A program made the translations under genes and the position numbers. Below are positions 8,586 to 18,286 of a stretch of 42,624 bases of DNA, piece by piece. The stretch lies in assembly GCF_000430525.1 (NCBI RefSeq), contig NZ_AUME01000026.1, positions 1 to 42,624 of the forward strand, in the 5' to 3' direction. Position 1 is the first letter of the stretch; every line of letters begins with the position of its first letter. Source of the DNA: Prevotella corporis DSM 18810 = JCM 8529 (GTDB lineage Bacteria; Bacteroidota; Bacteroidia; Bacteroidales; Bacteroidaceae). The notes under the pieces are model-generated. The model made no database searches, had not been told where the DNA came from, and was given only the letters and a program-made list of their open reading frames with translations.

Positions 8586-9647
8586 TTAGTAAGCTGCTTG
8601 GAACATATCATCCTCCAAAATCTGTGTACCGATACGACCAGTAGAGTAGATATAGTTTCTACGCTCCTTCTTATCGAACCAAATATCGAGGTCTGAAATC
8701 AGACCGTCTGCATCAGTACCAACCTGCAACTGGTTGATATTTGCATACACTGCACGATATGGCTTGTTGAGCATTGTACCGGTGTTCTCGTATGCCATAA
8801 TCATACGGTCCCAGATAGACACACGTGCCAACGTTACACCGTTGTAGGTAGCCACATCAAGACCATCGAAAATAGTCTCCCACGGCATAATCTGTGTATA
8901 GCACTTCTTGATGTCGTAGGTCAGAGCATCAGCCAAACCCTTTGTAAGCAGTACCACCGCACCACTATCAGCAGATACACGGCTGTCTGCATCCATCAGC
9001 AGATTATCAAGAATGCCAGTAGCTACACCCTTACCGAGGATAGCCTTCTTCTGCTCTGCAAATGTGGTCTTGCTGTTTGCTTCAATAGCAGTAAGCTGGT
9101 TTGACTTGCTTGCACACTGAGTGAAGATGCGCTTAAACAGACCATCACACGTTGTGAAAAGCTCTGTCTTTGTACCAGTGGTAAGAGTACCACCGCCTGC
9201 AACATCCTTTGCCCCAGTGTCTCCAAACCAACCAAAACGCCAAATCATTCTCTTCATCTGACGCTCCAGAGCTGGGCGGATGATATAAGTCATGAACTCT
9301 GTACTCGTCAAATCTCCGACTGGTGTACCAGTCTTCAATGTGTACTCGGCTATCGTGCCCTTTAAACTCTCGTAGCAAATCTTGATTGGGATTTGCCAAT
9401 CACCCAGCGTCCAGCGCTTCTGTGAGTTGGCGATACCCACCTCCTGATATGTCGGGTCGCAACCGCTTCCTTTGATGCCCACATCATCCATATCTCCGAG
9501 GAAGGCTACTGGGTCTCCATTCTTCACCTTCATCAGGTGAGTGAAACGCTGAAATTCCTCATCTTGGTCAATACTCAAAGGGATAACCTCTTTAAGGTCC
9601 GTAACATCCTTCGGGTTTACCGAAATGTTTTCAAAAAACTTTGTCAT
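8586..9647 (-). CDS. Major capsid protein (HK97-fold)
   Basis: The 353-residue protein lies directly downstream of the protease/scaffold gene, the classical position. It has an N-terminal helical region (NPKDVTDLKEVIPLSID), a spine-helix-like segment (EFMTYIIRPALERQMKRMIWRFGW, about 118-141), a β-rich region, and a C-terminal stretch (ISDLDIWFDKKERRNYIYSTGRIG) resembling an HK97 P/A domain. No cleavable N-terminal delta domain is obvious, consistent with a separate scaffold encoded upstream. The gene is intact. Confidence 0.75.
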   Translation of the reverse strand: MTKFFENISVNPKDVTDLKEVIPLSIDQDEEFQRFTHLMKVKNGDPVAFLGDMDDVGIKGSGCDPTYQEVGIANSQKRWTLGDWQIPIKICYESLKGTIAEYTLKTGTPVGDLTSTEFMTYIIRPALERQMKRMIWRFGWFGDTGAKDVAGGGTLTTGTKTELFTTCDGLFKRIFTQCASKSNQLTAIEANSKTTFAEQKKAILGKGVATGILDNLLMDADSRVSADSGAVVLLTKGLADALTYDIKKCYTQIMPWETIFDGLDVATYNGVTLARVSIWDRMIMAYENTGTMLNKPYRAVYANINQLQVGTDADGLISDLDIWFDKKERRNYIYSTGRIGTQILEDDMFQAAY

Positions 9648-9667
9648 TTTCTTTTCTCCTTCTTAGT

Positions 9668-10273
9668 TTACTTCTTTTTCTTGTAAGTCCCATTCCTACG
9701 GGCTTCAATCTCTTTTCGCATAGGCGACTCAACCTCCTGTTCCTCTGCTTTCTTAGAGGCGTTCGTTCCCTCTGGTTTACGTGGTGCAGGCTTGTAGCTT
9801 GAAGAGATATTCGCCAACGCTTTCTCGCCCCCTGCAATCTTTACAGCATTGAGGATGCGTAATTCTTCCTGCGTCTTAGCCATAGCTTCTGCCTGCTTAC
9901 GAGCATTCTCCGAGGTCTCCAGCTTCTTCTGTAACTCCTTCACTTCGCTTTCCAGCTCCGCAACACGTTGTTCCAGCTCCGAGCCTTCACCTCCTTCATC
10001 ACCTCCATTGGAAGAGGTCTGAATGTCAGTAATAGCACCACCTTTCACGACGATAGTCTTACCGTCAGGCATAACGAACGTTCCATCAGGGCTTGCCTTA
10101 TCTCCAACCTGCGGCTCGCCTTCTTCTCTCTCTACGGTCAGTGTCTGACCATCACTCGTGGATAAATCCATACCCTTTGCCAGCTCGTCAATGTTTTTCA
10201 AACCCAGCTTCGCCAGCGCACGGTCCAGTAAAGAGGCTTTCACCTCTACCTTCTCATCTTTTTCTTTTGCCAT
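9668..10273 (-). CDS. Possible nested scaffold protein translated from an internal start
   Basis: An in-frame ATG at 10273 (MAKEKDEKVE) lies exactly at the junction between the protease domain and the scaffold domain. It is preceded by an A-rich leader (AATAAGAAA) of the kind that can drive initiation in Bacteroidetes. It would give a 201-residue protein made only of scaffold, as in lambda C/Nu3 and other ClpP-type protease-scaffold genes. The position at the domain boundary supports real use, but there is no direct proof. Confidence 0.45.
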   Translation of the reverse strand: MAKEKDEKVEVKASLLDRALAKLGLKNIDELAKGMDLSTSDGQTLTVEREEGEPQVGDKASPDGTFVMPDGKTIVVKGGAITDIQTSSNGGDEGGEGSELEQRVAELESEVKELQKKLETSENARKQAEAMAKTQEELRILNAVKIAGGEKALANISSSYKPAPRKPEGTNASKKAEEQEVESPMRKEIEARRNGTYKKKK

Positions 10274-10876
10274 TTTCTTATTATTTTTGTTATTAAACAC
10301 TAACCCTTGCTTCTTGGCTGAAGCTGGGGCAATTATTTCTCCTATCAAGCCGAGTTCCATAGCCCTATCAACTCCGATATACTTATCTTCATCCATCAGA
10401 GCTTGCATCTCTTCTCTGTTACACTCGCAACGCTCCACATACAAGTCGAGCATTTTATTTTGTGTCTCTTTCAGATCCGATGCAGCCTTCTCCAGCTCTG
10501 CTGCTGTAAGAGTATCACCCAGGGCATAAGCTGGCACCCACGGGTTATGCACACATATTAGCGCACTCTTATATGCCCTTCTCCTCTCTTTAGGGGCTGA
10601 CATCAAAATTACCGTAGCCATAGATGCTGCATTACCTTCCACCGTGCAAGTTATCACCTTGCCAGTAGCACGCAATCGGTCATAAATACCCCATCCCTCA
10701 ACGACAGAGCCACCATCGCAATGTAATCGTACATCTATAGCATTATCATCATCGGGGATGCTCTCGCAGAACTCATCAACATCTTTAAAGCACACACCCT
10801 CGACATCACCCCAGAACTTGCAAATGTTCTTTTCATTCTCGGTTTGAATGTCATTATAAATCTTTAGTACTGCCAT
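9668..10876 (-). CDS. ClpP-type prohead protease fused to scaffolding domain
   Basis: The 402-residue protein starts at the ATG at 10876 (MAVLKIYNDI); a GTG six codons upstream is possible but less likely. Residues 1-190 form an S14/ClpP-like serine protease with the nucleophile in GNAASMA (Ser85) and a catalytic His in CVHNPW (His110). After a low-complexity linker, residues ~200-402 are scaffold-like: acidic/Gly linkers, a strong coiled coil (about 300-345: ELEQRVAELESEVKELQKKL) and a basic C-terminal tail that would contact the capsid protein. The scaffold is expected to be degraded by the protease during head maturation. It lies directly upstream of the capsid gene. Confidence 0.82.
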   Translation of the reverse strand: MAVLKIYNDIQTENEKNICKFWGDVEGVCFKDVDEFCESIPDDDNAIDVRLHCDGGSVVEGWGIYDRLRATGKVITCTVEGNAASMATVILMSAPKERRRAYKSALICVHNPWVPAYALGDTLTAAELEKAASDLKETQNKMLDLYVERCECNREEMQALMDEDKYIGVDRAMELGLIGEIIAPASAKKQGLVFNNKNNKKMAKEKDEKVEVKASLLDRALAKLGLKNIDELAKGMDLSTSDGQTLTVEREEGEPQVGDKASPDGTFVMPDGKTIVVKGGAITDIQTSSNGGDEGGEGSELEQRVAELESEVKELQKKLETSENARKQAEAMAKTQEELRILNAVKIAGGEKALANISSSYKPAPRKPEGTNASKKAEEQEVESPMRKEIEARRNGTYKKKK

Positions 10877-10960
10877 AGTATATATTTTATCCACAAATTT
10901 ACTTTATATTTATAAAAAGAGTCTTTACTTTTCTTATTCTTTACTCTCATTCCCTGCGAA

Positions 10961-10998
10961 AAATAAAAAAGTGTCCTATCTTCACAGACAGAACACCT
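10961..10998 (-). terminator. Conserved-loop hairpin terminator within the late operon
   Basis: On the minus strand a hairpin at 10998-10973 (stem GTGTTCT/AGGACAC with one mismatch) is followed by a T-rich tract (complement of 10961-10972). Its loop is nearly identical to that of the hairpin at 37383-37410 while the stems differ. It lies between the small HTH gene and the protease gene, so it may partly separate tail-gene and head-gene transcription. Confidence 0.6.
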
Positions 10999-11024
10999 CG
11001 TAACTAAAACAAATCGTATGAAAA

Positions 11025-11255
11025 CTATCGAATATCTTGCGTCATTCTCTTAACCACTCTGTAAACGGTAGCCTCGCTACATTCGTATTGTTGGCTCAAA
11101 TAATAGACCACATAGCCTACCTTGTGCCCTTCTTCCTTCAATCGAACGAAGTCTTTATATAAATCTAAATACTTCACATCCCTTGCATCTATATCATTTG
11201 CAGTAAGGATTGTTAGCAGGCTTTCCGCTGTCCTCAACAAATCATATTGTGTCAT
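11025..11255 (-). CDS. Small helix-turn-helix protein
   Basis: The 76-residue protein starts at the ATG at 11255 (MTQYDLLRTAESLL); an upstream TTG is unlikely because it would overlap the tape-measure gene. The C-terminal half (GYVVYYLSQQYECSEATVYR, about 46-65) reads as a helix-turn-helix, with recognition helix around EATVYRVVKRM. It lies just after the tape-measure gene and just before a terminator hairpin, so a role in late-gene control is possible. No named family was recognised. Confidence 0.6.
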   Translation of the reverse strand: MTQYDLLRTAESLLTILTANDIDARDVKYLDLYKDFVRLKEEGHKVGYVVYYLSQQYECSEATVYRVVKRMTQDIR

Positions 11256-11262
11256 AATTTTA

Positions 11263-14200
11263 TTATTTAATCGTTGCAACCCTTTCTATCGTCTCCACTC
11301 TTCCAGCAGTGCTGTTTATCTCCTCTACACTAACCACTGGCCTCGGCATCATCGCCATACCCCTTGCTACAGCTCGTGCTAAGAACTCCTCGCCAATCTG
11401 CTGTGAGTTTCCGCCTTGTCCTATGATAGGCACGCCACCACCTATCTGATTAAACGCTGATAGGGCAGGGGCAAACATTCGTGTCGCTGGTGCTGTTAGT
11501 ACACTCTCTCCATTAGAGAGATGCGCTGGTATGCTATCGCTCGTCTCACTTCCCGGACCAGTAACCAGACCACCAGAGGCAAATTTGGCTGATTTAACAG
11601 TCTTGATAGCCGAAACCACATTTGCAAGGATAGTAGTCACTGTCGTTGCAATAGCTGCTATATTCGCAGGGAAAGGTACGCTTTGGGCTTGCTTTATGCC
11701 TTGCGCCAGAGCAACACCAGTATTTATTGCTATTTCAGCCAAAGCAAGAACCTTTGAAGCCTTGGCCATTCCCTTACTCTGCTCGCCGAAAGCCTCTGCT
11801 ACCTGTTGAGTAGCTCCTATCATTCCCGCAATAGCTTCATATTTTCCTCTCTCTATTTCAACCTCTTTATCGTTAACAGCTTTCTTCGCCTGCCGATAGT
11901 CCTCTGCTAATTGCAACTTACGAAGATTAAAGGCTTCTATCGTCTCTCCTTCTTTCTGCTGTGCTGCTTCCAGTAGGGCTTGCTTCTCTTCCATCTGTAA
12001 CCGCAACACACCCAGCTCATCCGTACCGTTAGAGTTGATTTGTGTCTCTAAAATCTTAGCCTTGAAACGGTTCTCTATAGCCTTCGTCTGCTCTTCCTGT
12101 AGCTTGTTATGGTAGTCCCTATACGCCTGCTGCTCCTGCTCATAGTATTTGGCATTGATAGATGCGAGTAGGTCATTCTTCTCCTTCTCACTCATCACTT
12201 GCTTAGTAGCCTCATCAAGTTCCAACTGATAAGCTGCTTTGATATTCTTAATCTTTAGCTGATATTCTTCTTTTGAGCCTTTCTCGACAGATGCAAGCAT
12301 ATTCTGAATATAGACCTGTTCCCGTTTGATAGCCTCATCCTTAACGGTCAAATCAAACTCCGTTAGTTTCTTCTCCTTTATCTGCTCCAAAGCAACCATT
12401 TGTGCAGTGATAGCCTTCTTTGCATTCACAGATAGCCCTTTCTCGGTCGCCAGCCTCTTCCGTAAATCCTCTATCTGCCTATCATACTGCACCTCGATCT
12501 GCTTCCTTCTCTGCTCTGCAGTCTGCTCCACCAGTTGAGCCAACAAGTCCTCGGCTTTCCTTATCTCCGCTTCCTCCTTCTTGGCCATTTCCTTGGCAGA
12601 GATAGTGTTATTTTTCCCAGTTTTACCGTTCTTGCCTTTCTTCTTTCCCTTCTTTGTAGTTATCCCACCTTTGCCATTTGGAACGCTCTCGCCGCTCTTA
12701 TCAGCTTCTCCGGCTACCGCAATAGGTATCTCGATATGCGCTATCTTCTTGTTCTTGATAACACTGTTAATAGCATCCATCGTATTTGCAGCCCCCTCCT
12801 TTGCAAAGCTCTTAATATCCTTCCAGCCTTCCTTGACTGTCTTTGCATAGCTACTCGTTATCTGGTTGAAACCACTCTTTATCTTATCAAAGGAGAAAGT
12901 AACGATACCCTCTACAATATCAGCCAATCCCTTTAACTGCCTACCGACACCCTTAACAGCATCGATAATCAGATTAAACACCAACTTAACCGTACTCCAT
13001 AGGTGTTTGAAGTTCACTACAATAGCCTGCACTCCAGCCCTTACGACCTTACTCTCATTGTATAAGTCAATAAAGTAGTTGATAACATTTATAACCCCCT
13101 TCAGTAGCTTAGTAATACCCTGTATCGTCAAAGTCTTAACCGAGATAAGCATTTCTCCAAAGCCCTTATCGCTCATATCGAACATAGCAGCCAGAACCCT
13201 ATTAAGTTCCTCATTGGCCTCTCTCTGCTCGTTCATCTTCTCTCCATACTCTCCTGTGGTGTCCTTCAGCTTTTCGAGGTCTGTGTTCATCGTATCAAGC
13301 TGCTCAATCATCTTCAAGCCGGCATTAGCCCCCTGTCTGCCAAAGACATCTTTCAAGACAGCACCCACAGCCTGTGAGTTCTGGGGCAACTCCTTCAACC
13401 GCGTGCTAATCATCTTTATAACATCATAGGTTGATTTGCTTCCACTCTCCAAGTCGGCCTGTACCTTCTTAGAGCTTATACCGATAGCATCCAAAGCCCC
13501 TGCCGTGGCTGTACTCATTTCCCTAATCTTCTTGCTACCCATCTGGATAAGTGCCATGCCACTATCGCTAAAGATACCGCTTCGTGTCTGCTGGATAGTA
13601 GCTACCAACTCCTTGCCTGATATATTAGCATCGTGGAAAGCAGGGGCGTACTGCTTAATCTTAGCTATCATATCACCGTTAAGATCCGCACCGCTTTGGA
13701 AACCATCATTTATAATCTTGATAGCCTCCTGCGTGTCATATCCATATTGCGAAGTCAGGACATCGACAGCCTCCAGTGTCTCCTTGTAGTCCTTACCGTA
13801 TGTGTCAGCCGTTGCCTGTATCTCACTTCTTACAGCCTTTAGATTTTCACCAGTAAGCCCAAGAAACTCCTTTGTAAGCCTCGTGCTTTCTTCTATTCCC
13901 TTGTTATAGTCAAAGAACCATTTGAAAGCCACACCAGCCCCTGCAATGCCAGCCAGAGACAGAAACACAGGATTCGTCATAAAGCCCATAAGCGTAGAAC
14001 CAAAAGCCTTTGCACTTGTTATCGCTCCATCGAATACACCAGATAACCCCTTTCCATTTGAAGCCATCTGCATAATAGAATTGGCAAAGTTGTTGTTTAC
14101 ACCAAGGGCAGACTTGATGCTTTCCTCGTAGCTACCTACACTACGATAAAACCTCTGCGTCTCTTCCTCTGCGCCCCTTAATTTATCCGTAATTTCGTTT

Positions 14201-14577
14201 ATATGCCTCTTTAGCTCCTGTCCCTTTGCTCCCTTACGTTCAGCTTCCGAAAGGCTGTCATACGCCTTTGTAGCGTTGCTTAGCTGCGCTCTCAAAGACC
14301 TCAAAGAGCCTTCCTGCTCCTTCTCCGTCTTGATATTATTCTGTACTTCCTTTGATAGTTCCCTGACGGTACCCTTATAGTCCTTTACCTGCTCACCAAT
14401 AGCAGTAATGGTTGTAGCATACTCATCATAGGTAATCTTGCCATTCTTGAAGTCATCTTTTAACTTATTCTCCGTCTCCGATAACTCCTGTAGCTTCTCT
14501 TTGTATCTGAGAATACCATATATAGCGTCCTCATACTTCACTTTGATATTTAATATCTTCTCTTCTTCTGTACTCAT
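11263..14577 (-). CDS. Tail tape measure protein
   Basis: The 1104-residue protein sets tail length and is ejected during infection. It has an N-terminal coiled coil (about 1-160), a TP901-type tape-measure domain (about 230-420: TRLTKEFLGLTGENLKAV, TADTYGKDYKETLEAVDVL), two hydrophobic segments (about 197-222 and 480-520), a Lys/Gly-rich linker (about 640-660), a long helical/coiled-coil region (about 660-930), and a hydrophobic C-terminal segment near 945-1000. Its length implies a long flexible tail and, with no sheath gene seen, a siphovirus. The tail-tip genes are directly upstream. Confidence 0.88.
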   Translation of the reverse strand: MSTEEEKILNIKVKYEDAIYGILRYKEKLQELSETENKLKDDFKNGKITYDEYATTITAIGEQVKDYKGTVRELSKEVQNNIKTEKEQEGSLRSLRAQLSNATKAYDSLSEAERKGAKGQELKRHINEITDKLRGAEEETQRFYRSVGSYEESIKSALGVNNNFANSIMQMASNGKGLSGVFDGAITSAKAFGSTLMGFMTNPVFLSLAGIAGAGVAFKWFFDYNKGIEESTRLTKEFLGLTGENLKAVRSEIQATADTYGKDYKETLEAVDVLTSQYGYDTQEAIKIINDGFQSGADLNGDMIAKIKQYAPAFHDANISGKELVATIQQTRSGIFSDSGMALIQMGSKKIREMSTATAGALDAIGISSKKVQADLESGSKSTYDVIKMISTRLKELPQNSQAVGAVLKDVFGRQGANAGLKMIEQLDTMNTDLEKLKDTTGEYGEKMNEQREANEELNRVLAAMFDMSDKGFGEMLISVKTLTIQGITKLLKGVINVINYFIDLYNESKVVRAGVQAIVVNFKHLWSTVKLVFNLIIDAVKGVGRQLKGLADIVEGIVTFSFDKIKSGFNQITSSYAKTVKEGWKDIKSFAKEGAANTMDAINSVIKNKKIAHIEIPIAVAGEADKSGESVPNGKGGITTKKGKKKGKNGKTGKNNTISAKEMAKKEEAEIRKAEDLLAQLVEQTAEQRRKQIEVQYDRQIEDLRKRLATEKGLSVNAKKAITAQMVALEQIKEKKLTEFDLTVKDEAIKREQVYIQNMLASVEKGSKEEYQLKIKNIKAAYQLELDEATKQVMSEKEKNDLLASINAKYYEQEQQAYRDYHNKLQEEQTKAIENRFKAKILETQINSNGTDELGVLRLQMEEKQALLEAAQQKEGETIEAFNLRKLQLAEDYRQAKKAVNDKEVEIERGKYEAIAGMIGATQQVAEAFGEQSKGMAKASKVLALAEIAINTGVALAQGIKQAQSVPFPANIAAIATTVTTILANVVSAIKTVKSAKFASGGLVTGPGSETSDSIPAHLSNGESVLTAPATRMFAPALSAFNQIGGGVPIIGQGGNSQQIGEEFLARAVARGMAMMPRPVVSVEEINSTAGRVETIERVATIK

Positions 14578-14588
14578 AGCTTTATCAT

Positions 14589-16673
14589 TTACTCAAACAC
14601 TAATTGTAACATCGTTACCTCTGCAATACCATTACTTGAAGACCTTATTTCTGTCACCGCAAAGTAAGCCCCGTACTGCGCAAGATACACAGGTATTGTT
14701 TCGTCGAAATTAAGCAGCTCTATATCTCGCATTAATACCTTCTCCTTAATTACCTTTGGTTGCTGTAGGGTACGTGCTACATCCTTATACTTATCATCCA
14801 GAATATCCTGCATGTTGATATCGAAGTAAGCTACCGCTAACCCTTCTCCATCCGCACGCAGCCTTAATATTCTGTCCTTACATGCCGTATAAGAAGGCTC
14901 TTTTGTTTTTTCTATCTCGTCTTTTTTTCCATCTCCTCTCTTATCTCCAAACGCAGAACCATCCTTTGTGCTTATATCGAATTCTACCTTGTACATAGGC
15001 ACTGAATTTCCATCAGTAGCAGCAAACGGGAATTCGTACATTACTTTCTCGACATCAAGGGTTTCGTTGTTTATTTTCAGATCGCCATCATAATGACCTT
15101 TTACCGTGTCATCAGCTTTCCACTTATAGCGGTTATGCTGCCCATAGTTCTCAACCTTATAATTGAGTTCAGAAGGCTTATTCTCGCTTGTAGGTGCAAT
15201 AATCTTATTCGTCCAATCTACTGCCTCATCTCTACGCTTCCATATCTTAGATAGCGGTGCAAGCCTAACGATACCATCTTCTGTTATCTGTAATGGGAAA
15301 GAGCCTGTAATAGCTGTTAGAAACTTCACAAAGTCGATAACCTTTATCTTTGGTAGGTTATAAGCAATAGGAAAGAAACCACCGTCTGGAACGTTCTCTC
15401 CCTTAGATATCGTAGCCTTAATAGTTCCTTCTAATACTTTCATGTTAGGAAAGTTTGTAGCATCCACCCAGTCAAATGTAATGGTACTTCCTTTTACTAC
15501 TTCTATCTTTCCATAACCAGTATTGTTAAATCGACATTCACCCCTATAACCCTTTGGAACTACAACAGAAAAGACATCTCGCTTCTCTCCCATATCGTAA
15601 ACCTCCTGCTGCTCTCCTTTCGTTATTGTCATTCTTAACACACATCCGCTTCTGAAATTGTACCTATCATTCTCTCCGCCTCCACAGTGGTTAGCAGTAC
15701 CGACAGGCTTTATACTTCCTCCAAGCTCGAAAGACCATTCAGCAGATATATCGAATATCAACGTAGCATCAGTAGTTACGGTAATAGCAGTTACCCTGCT
15801 TCCACTTTGCTCTCCAATTACACTACTCGTTCCTGTTACATTCAGTGTCATCCGCCCCTGCTGCCTGCTCATAGGGTCAAAAGTACCATTAAAAGCCCCT
15901 TCAGATGTTAACTCGTTTGCCTTACGATTGATTAGAGGTAACACAAGGGTATTAATATATTCCTGCGCCTCTTCGTGGAAACGAAAATCTACACCCATCT
16001 GTGACTTGATGAGTGAAAGCACAAAAGGAACACGTACAACAGGGTGAAGGAGTGGCAAACCTTTCCTATTAGGGTCTCTTTGACCACCAAATGACATCCT
16101 GTATTCAAACCATGTCTTTTTATCTCCGTCTCGTCTTCCTCCTGGCGAAACCATAGATAAACCAGTCCGCCACGTTAAATCTTCCTCGTTCTCATATCTC
16201 CATACATTATAACCTGCATAGAAGTATGGCTTTTCTTTTACATCCTCGAACCGATTAACCTCATTAGCAAGATTGTAGAGTATCTTATCATTACTCTTCA
16301 ATTCGTTGAGTGCCGTCCCTTTACTTATTAGGCTGCTAAATTGTGAGAATAACCCCCAGACGATACACACTTCTATAGCCGTATCGGTAACCTGTAGTAT
16401 CGTTAACCTTCCATTCTTGATTATCTCTACACCATTACGAAAATAACGTGCCGTGTGCATCAAGTAGGGGTAATTATCCCTTGCCTGAACCATGTCCGTA
16501 TGCTTCAATATCATTTGGTTTCTTACCGTCTTCGGCAGCTTCACCGTATAGGTACTATTAGAGGCTATTTGCGACACATCACGAAAAAGATTACTCTTAA
16601 TATCCATCGTGATTTTTGTTTTATCGTCAATATCCACTAACTCGCCATCTATATATAACCTTTCGTCATTCAT
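14589..16673 (-). CDS. Large tail-tip / baseplate hub-like protein
   Basis: This 694-residue, mainly β-rich protein belongs to a type common in Bacteroidales siphophages; its start (MNDERLYIDGELVDIDD) and NSTYTVKLPKTVRN motif are recognisable. Its position next to the tape measure fits a distal tail or hub protein. No peptidase or hydrolase motif was seen. The module around residues 440-640 (PKIKVIDFVKFLTAITGSFP, then DAVDW-type sequence) could be the hub-like core. The specific role is inferred from position. Confidence 0.6.
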   Translation of the reverse strand: MNDERLYIDGELVDIDDKTKITMDIKSNLFRDVSQIASNSTYTVKLPKTVRNQMILKHTDMVQARDNYPYLMHTARYFRNGVEIIKNGRLTILQVTDTAIEVCIVWGLFSQFSSLISKGTALNELKSNDKILYNLANEVNRFEDVKEKPYFYAGYNVWRYENEEDLTWRTGLSMVSPGGRRDGDKKTWFEYRMSFGGQRDPNRKGLPLLHPVVRVPFVLSLIKSQMGVDFRFHEEAQEYINTLVLPLINRKANELTSEGAFNGTFDPMSRQQGRMTLNVTGTSSVIGEQSGSRVTAITVTTDATLIFDISAEWSFELGGSIKPVGTANHCGGGENDRYNFRSGCVLRMTITKGEQQEVYDMGEKRDVFSVVVPKGYRGECRFNNTGYGKIEVVKGSTITFDWVDATNFPNMKVLEGTIKATISKGENVPDGGFFPIAYNLPKIKVIDFVKFLTAITGSFPLQITEDGIVRLAPLSKIWKRRDEAVDWTNKIIAPTSENKPSELNYKVENYGQHNRYKWKADDTVKGHYDGDLKINNETLDVEKVMYEFPFAATDGNSVPMYKVEFDISTKDGSAFGDKRGDGKKDEIEKTKEPSYTACKDRILRLRADGEGLAVAYFDINMQDILDDKYKDVARTLQQPKVIKEKVLMRDIELLNFDETIPVYLAQYGAYFAVTEIRSSSNGIAEVTMLQLVFE

Positions 16674-16676
16674 ATC

Positions 16677-17780
16677 CTATAACTTTTGTATGGGTACATC
16701 AGGCATCACAATGCTGCAAACAAAGTCTTGTAGTACCTCTTTTGCTTTTGTGTAAGAGCCTGAAACGATAGTAACAGGCAACCACTTCGCTGCGCCTTCT
16801 TGATAGCCTGCAAACAAATCTACGCAAGGACTGGTAGCTATATCGAAGAGCATATCCCACGTATCACTATCAACCAATGGTGCACATACTGGTATCGTGT
16901 CTTCTCTGTTCATTCTCTGCTGCCTACCCGTATAGCCTTGATATCCGTAATTCATATCATAAGATAAAAGATTGTTGCGCATAAATGCGCCATCACTCGT
17001 CACCTTCCGAGCCTCATCACCAGACTTAAAAAGATAGTAGCAGTAGAACCCATGCCGATTTATCCAACGAAGATAGTACCCTTCATCGTAATCGTCCACA
17101 ATGTTAATGCGTATCTTTTCCGTCTTAGAACCTACATTACTATACCGGAAGGTCATATCGAAGGTACTATCAAATGTAACCTCGACAAATGCACCTGTAC
17201 AATCGCTCAACAAGTAATATCTCTTTGCATCGTCCGTGCTCTTCATCGGGATATTCCACACCCCCTGCTCAGGTAAATTAACGAACCTATCAGCCACACC
17301 ATCCTTGCTGAACATAATAGAACCACCCCCAGCAGCATACACACCTACTGTAAACGGGAATCCACGAAACCAAGTAAGGGTACGATAACTATTATAGACT
17401 TCCTGTCCTCCTACCTTCAACGCTCCCCAGATATAGAACACTTCAAATGAAAACGAAACCACCGTGTTAGCATCATCTTCCTTTGTCCCAATAATAGTAA
17501 ACGATACTCTTTTGCCCATTTCTGTTTTACCTTCTCGCTCGTAGTCCACTACGCTAAATACCATTATGTCAAAGAAAGTCTGTATATACTCCCTTACATC
17601 AGCATAGCACCTGCCAGCCATAGCCTCCAGCCATATCGTTTCCTTTCTCTTTCCAGAGCTTATGACTATTGACATCTTCGCCAGCTTATCACCGGATGCA
17701 ATCAGCAAACATGGATTGAAGGCAAAACCTATTTCATCAGGGTACACCAGCGTAACCCCATTTTTCGTTACTTCTCTCAT
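16677..17780 (-). CDS. Tail-tip protein (distal-tail-like)
   Basis: The 367-residue protein is β-rich with aromatic-rich motifs (TWFRGFPFTVGVYAAGG, YYLRWINRHGFYCYYLF). Together with the neighbouring 694-residue protein it occupies the Dit/Tal position next to the tape measure. Its ATG overlaps the stop of the gp10-like gene by 4 nt. No enzymatic motif is visible. Assignment to the tail tip rests on gene order; the exact component is not known. Confidence 0.55.
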   Translation of the reverse strand: MREVTKNGVTLVYPDEIGFAFNPCLLIASGDKLAKMSIVISSGKRKETIWLEAMAGRCYADVREYIQTFFDIMVFSVVDYEREGKTEMGKRVSFTIIGTKEDDANTVVSFSFEVFYIWGALKVGGQEVYNSYRTLTWFRGFPFTVGVYAAGGGSIMFSKDGVADRFVNLPEQGVWNIPMKSTDDAKRYYLLSDCTGAFVEVTFDSTFDMTFRYSNVGSKTEKIRINIVDDYDEGYYLRWINRHGFYCYYLFKSGDEARKVTSDGAFMRNNLLSYDMNYGYQGYTGRQQRMNREDTIPVCAPLVDSDTWDMLFDIATSPCVDLFAGYQEGAAKWLPVTIVSGSYTKAKEVLQDFVCSIVMPDVPIQKL

Positions 17781-18286
17781 ACTTCGACATTATTAAGTTT
17801 GATATTCTCTACATCCAGTTTAAGGAGTTCTACGACACGGCTCTTTATCCTCTCTGTAGCTGCTGGTATTACATTCGAGTATATATCAGCCCTGCCACCC
17901 TTACGAAATAGACTCGTACCTTCTCGTTTAATCTTCCTTGCTATCAGAAAAGAAAGAGATAAATTGCCCCTCTCTTGTGGCGTGTATTTATGTTGTCTAT
18001 CAGTCTTGTAGGGGATAGGCGCTGCCTCGATACCCTTATCAGCCATCCACTTTCGAATAATCTTCTGAAAGCCTTGCGGTGTTTTCCCCGGCTTTCTACC
18101 AGTCTCCAGAGTGCCAAATGGACTACGACCATATAACGTCCCCTCGTCCTCTGTAGCTTCTACCCTTAGACTTGCAGCTGTCCTTCCACTGGCTTTTTGT
18201 CCAGCACCAAAGTGTTGTGTTATGATTTTCTTTTTCAGCGCCTCCAGTTCCTCGGTCAGGATAACACTTACTGCACCCTTCATCAT
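17777..18286 (-). CDS. HK97 gp10-like head-tail / tail completion protein
   Basis: The 169-residue protein starts at tandem ATGs at 18286/18283; an upstream TTG is unlikely. The motifs GAGQKASGRTAASLRVE and FGTLETGRKPGK match the gp10-like minor tail family ('tail completion', HK97 gp10), small αβ proteins at the head-tail joint. The Lys/Arg-rich middle is usual for this family. It overlaps the tail-terminator candidate upstream (4 nt) and the tail-tip gene downstream (4 nt), indicating a tightly coupled operon. Confidence 0.65.
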   Translation of the reverse strand: MMKGAVSVILTEELEALKKKIITQHFGAGQKASGRTAASLRVEATEDEGTLYGRSPFGTLETGRKPGKTPQGFQKIIRKWMADKGIEAAPIPYKTDRQHKYTPQERGNLSLSFLIARKIKREGTSLFRKGGRADIYSNVIPAATERIKSRVVELLKLDVENIKLNNVEV

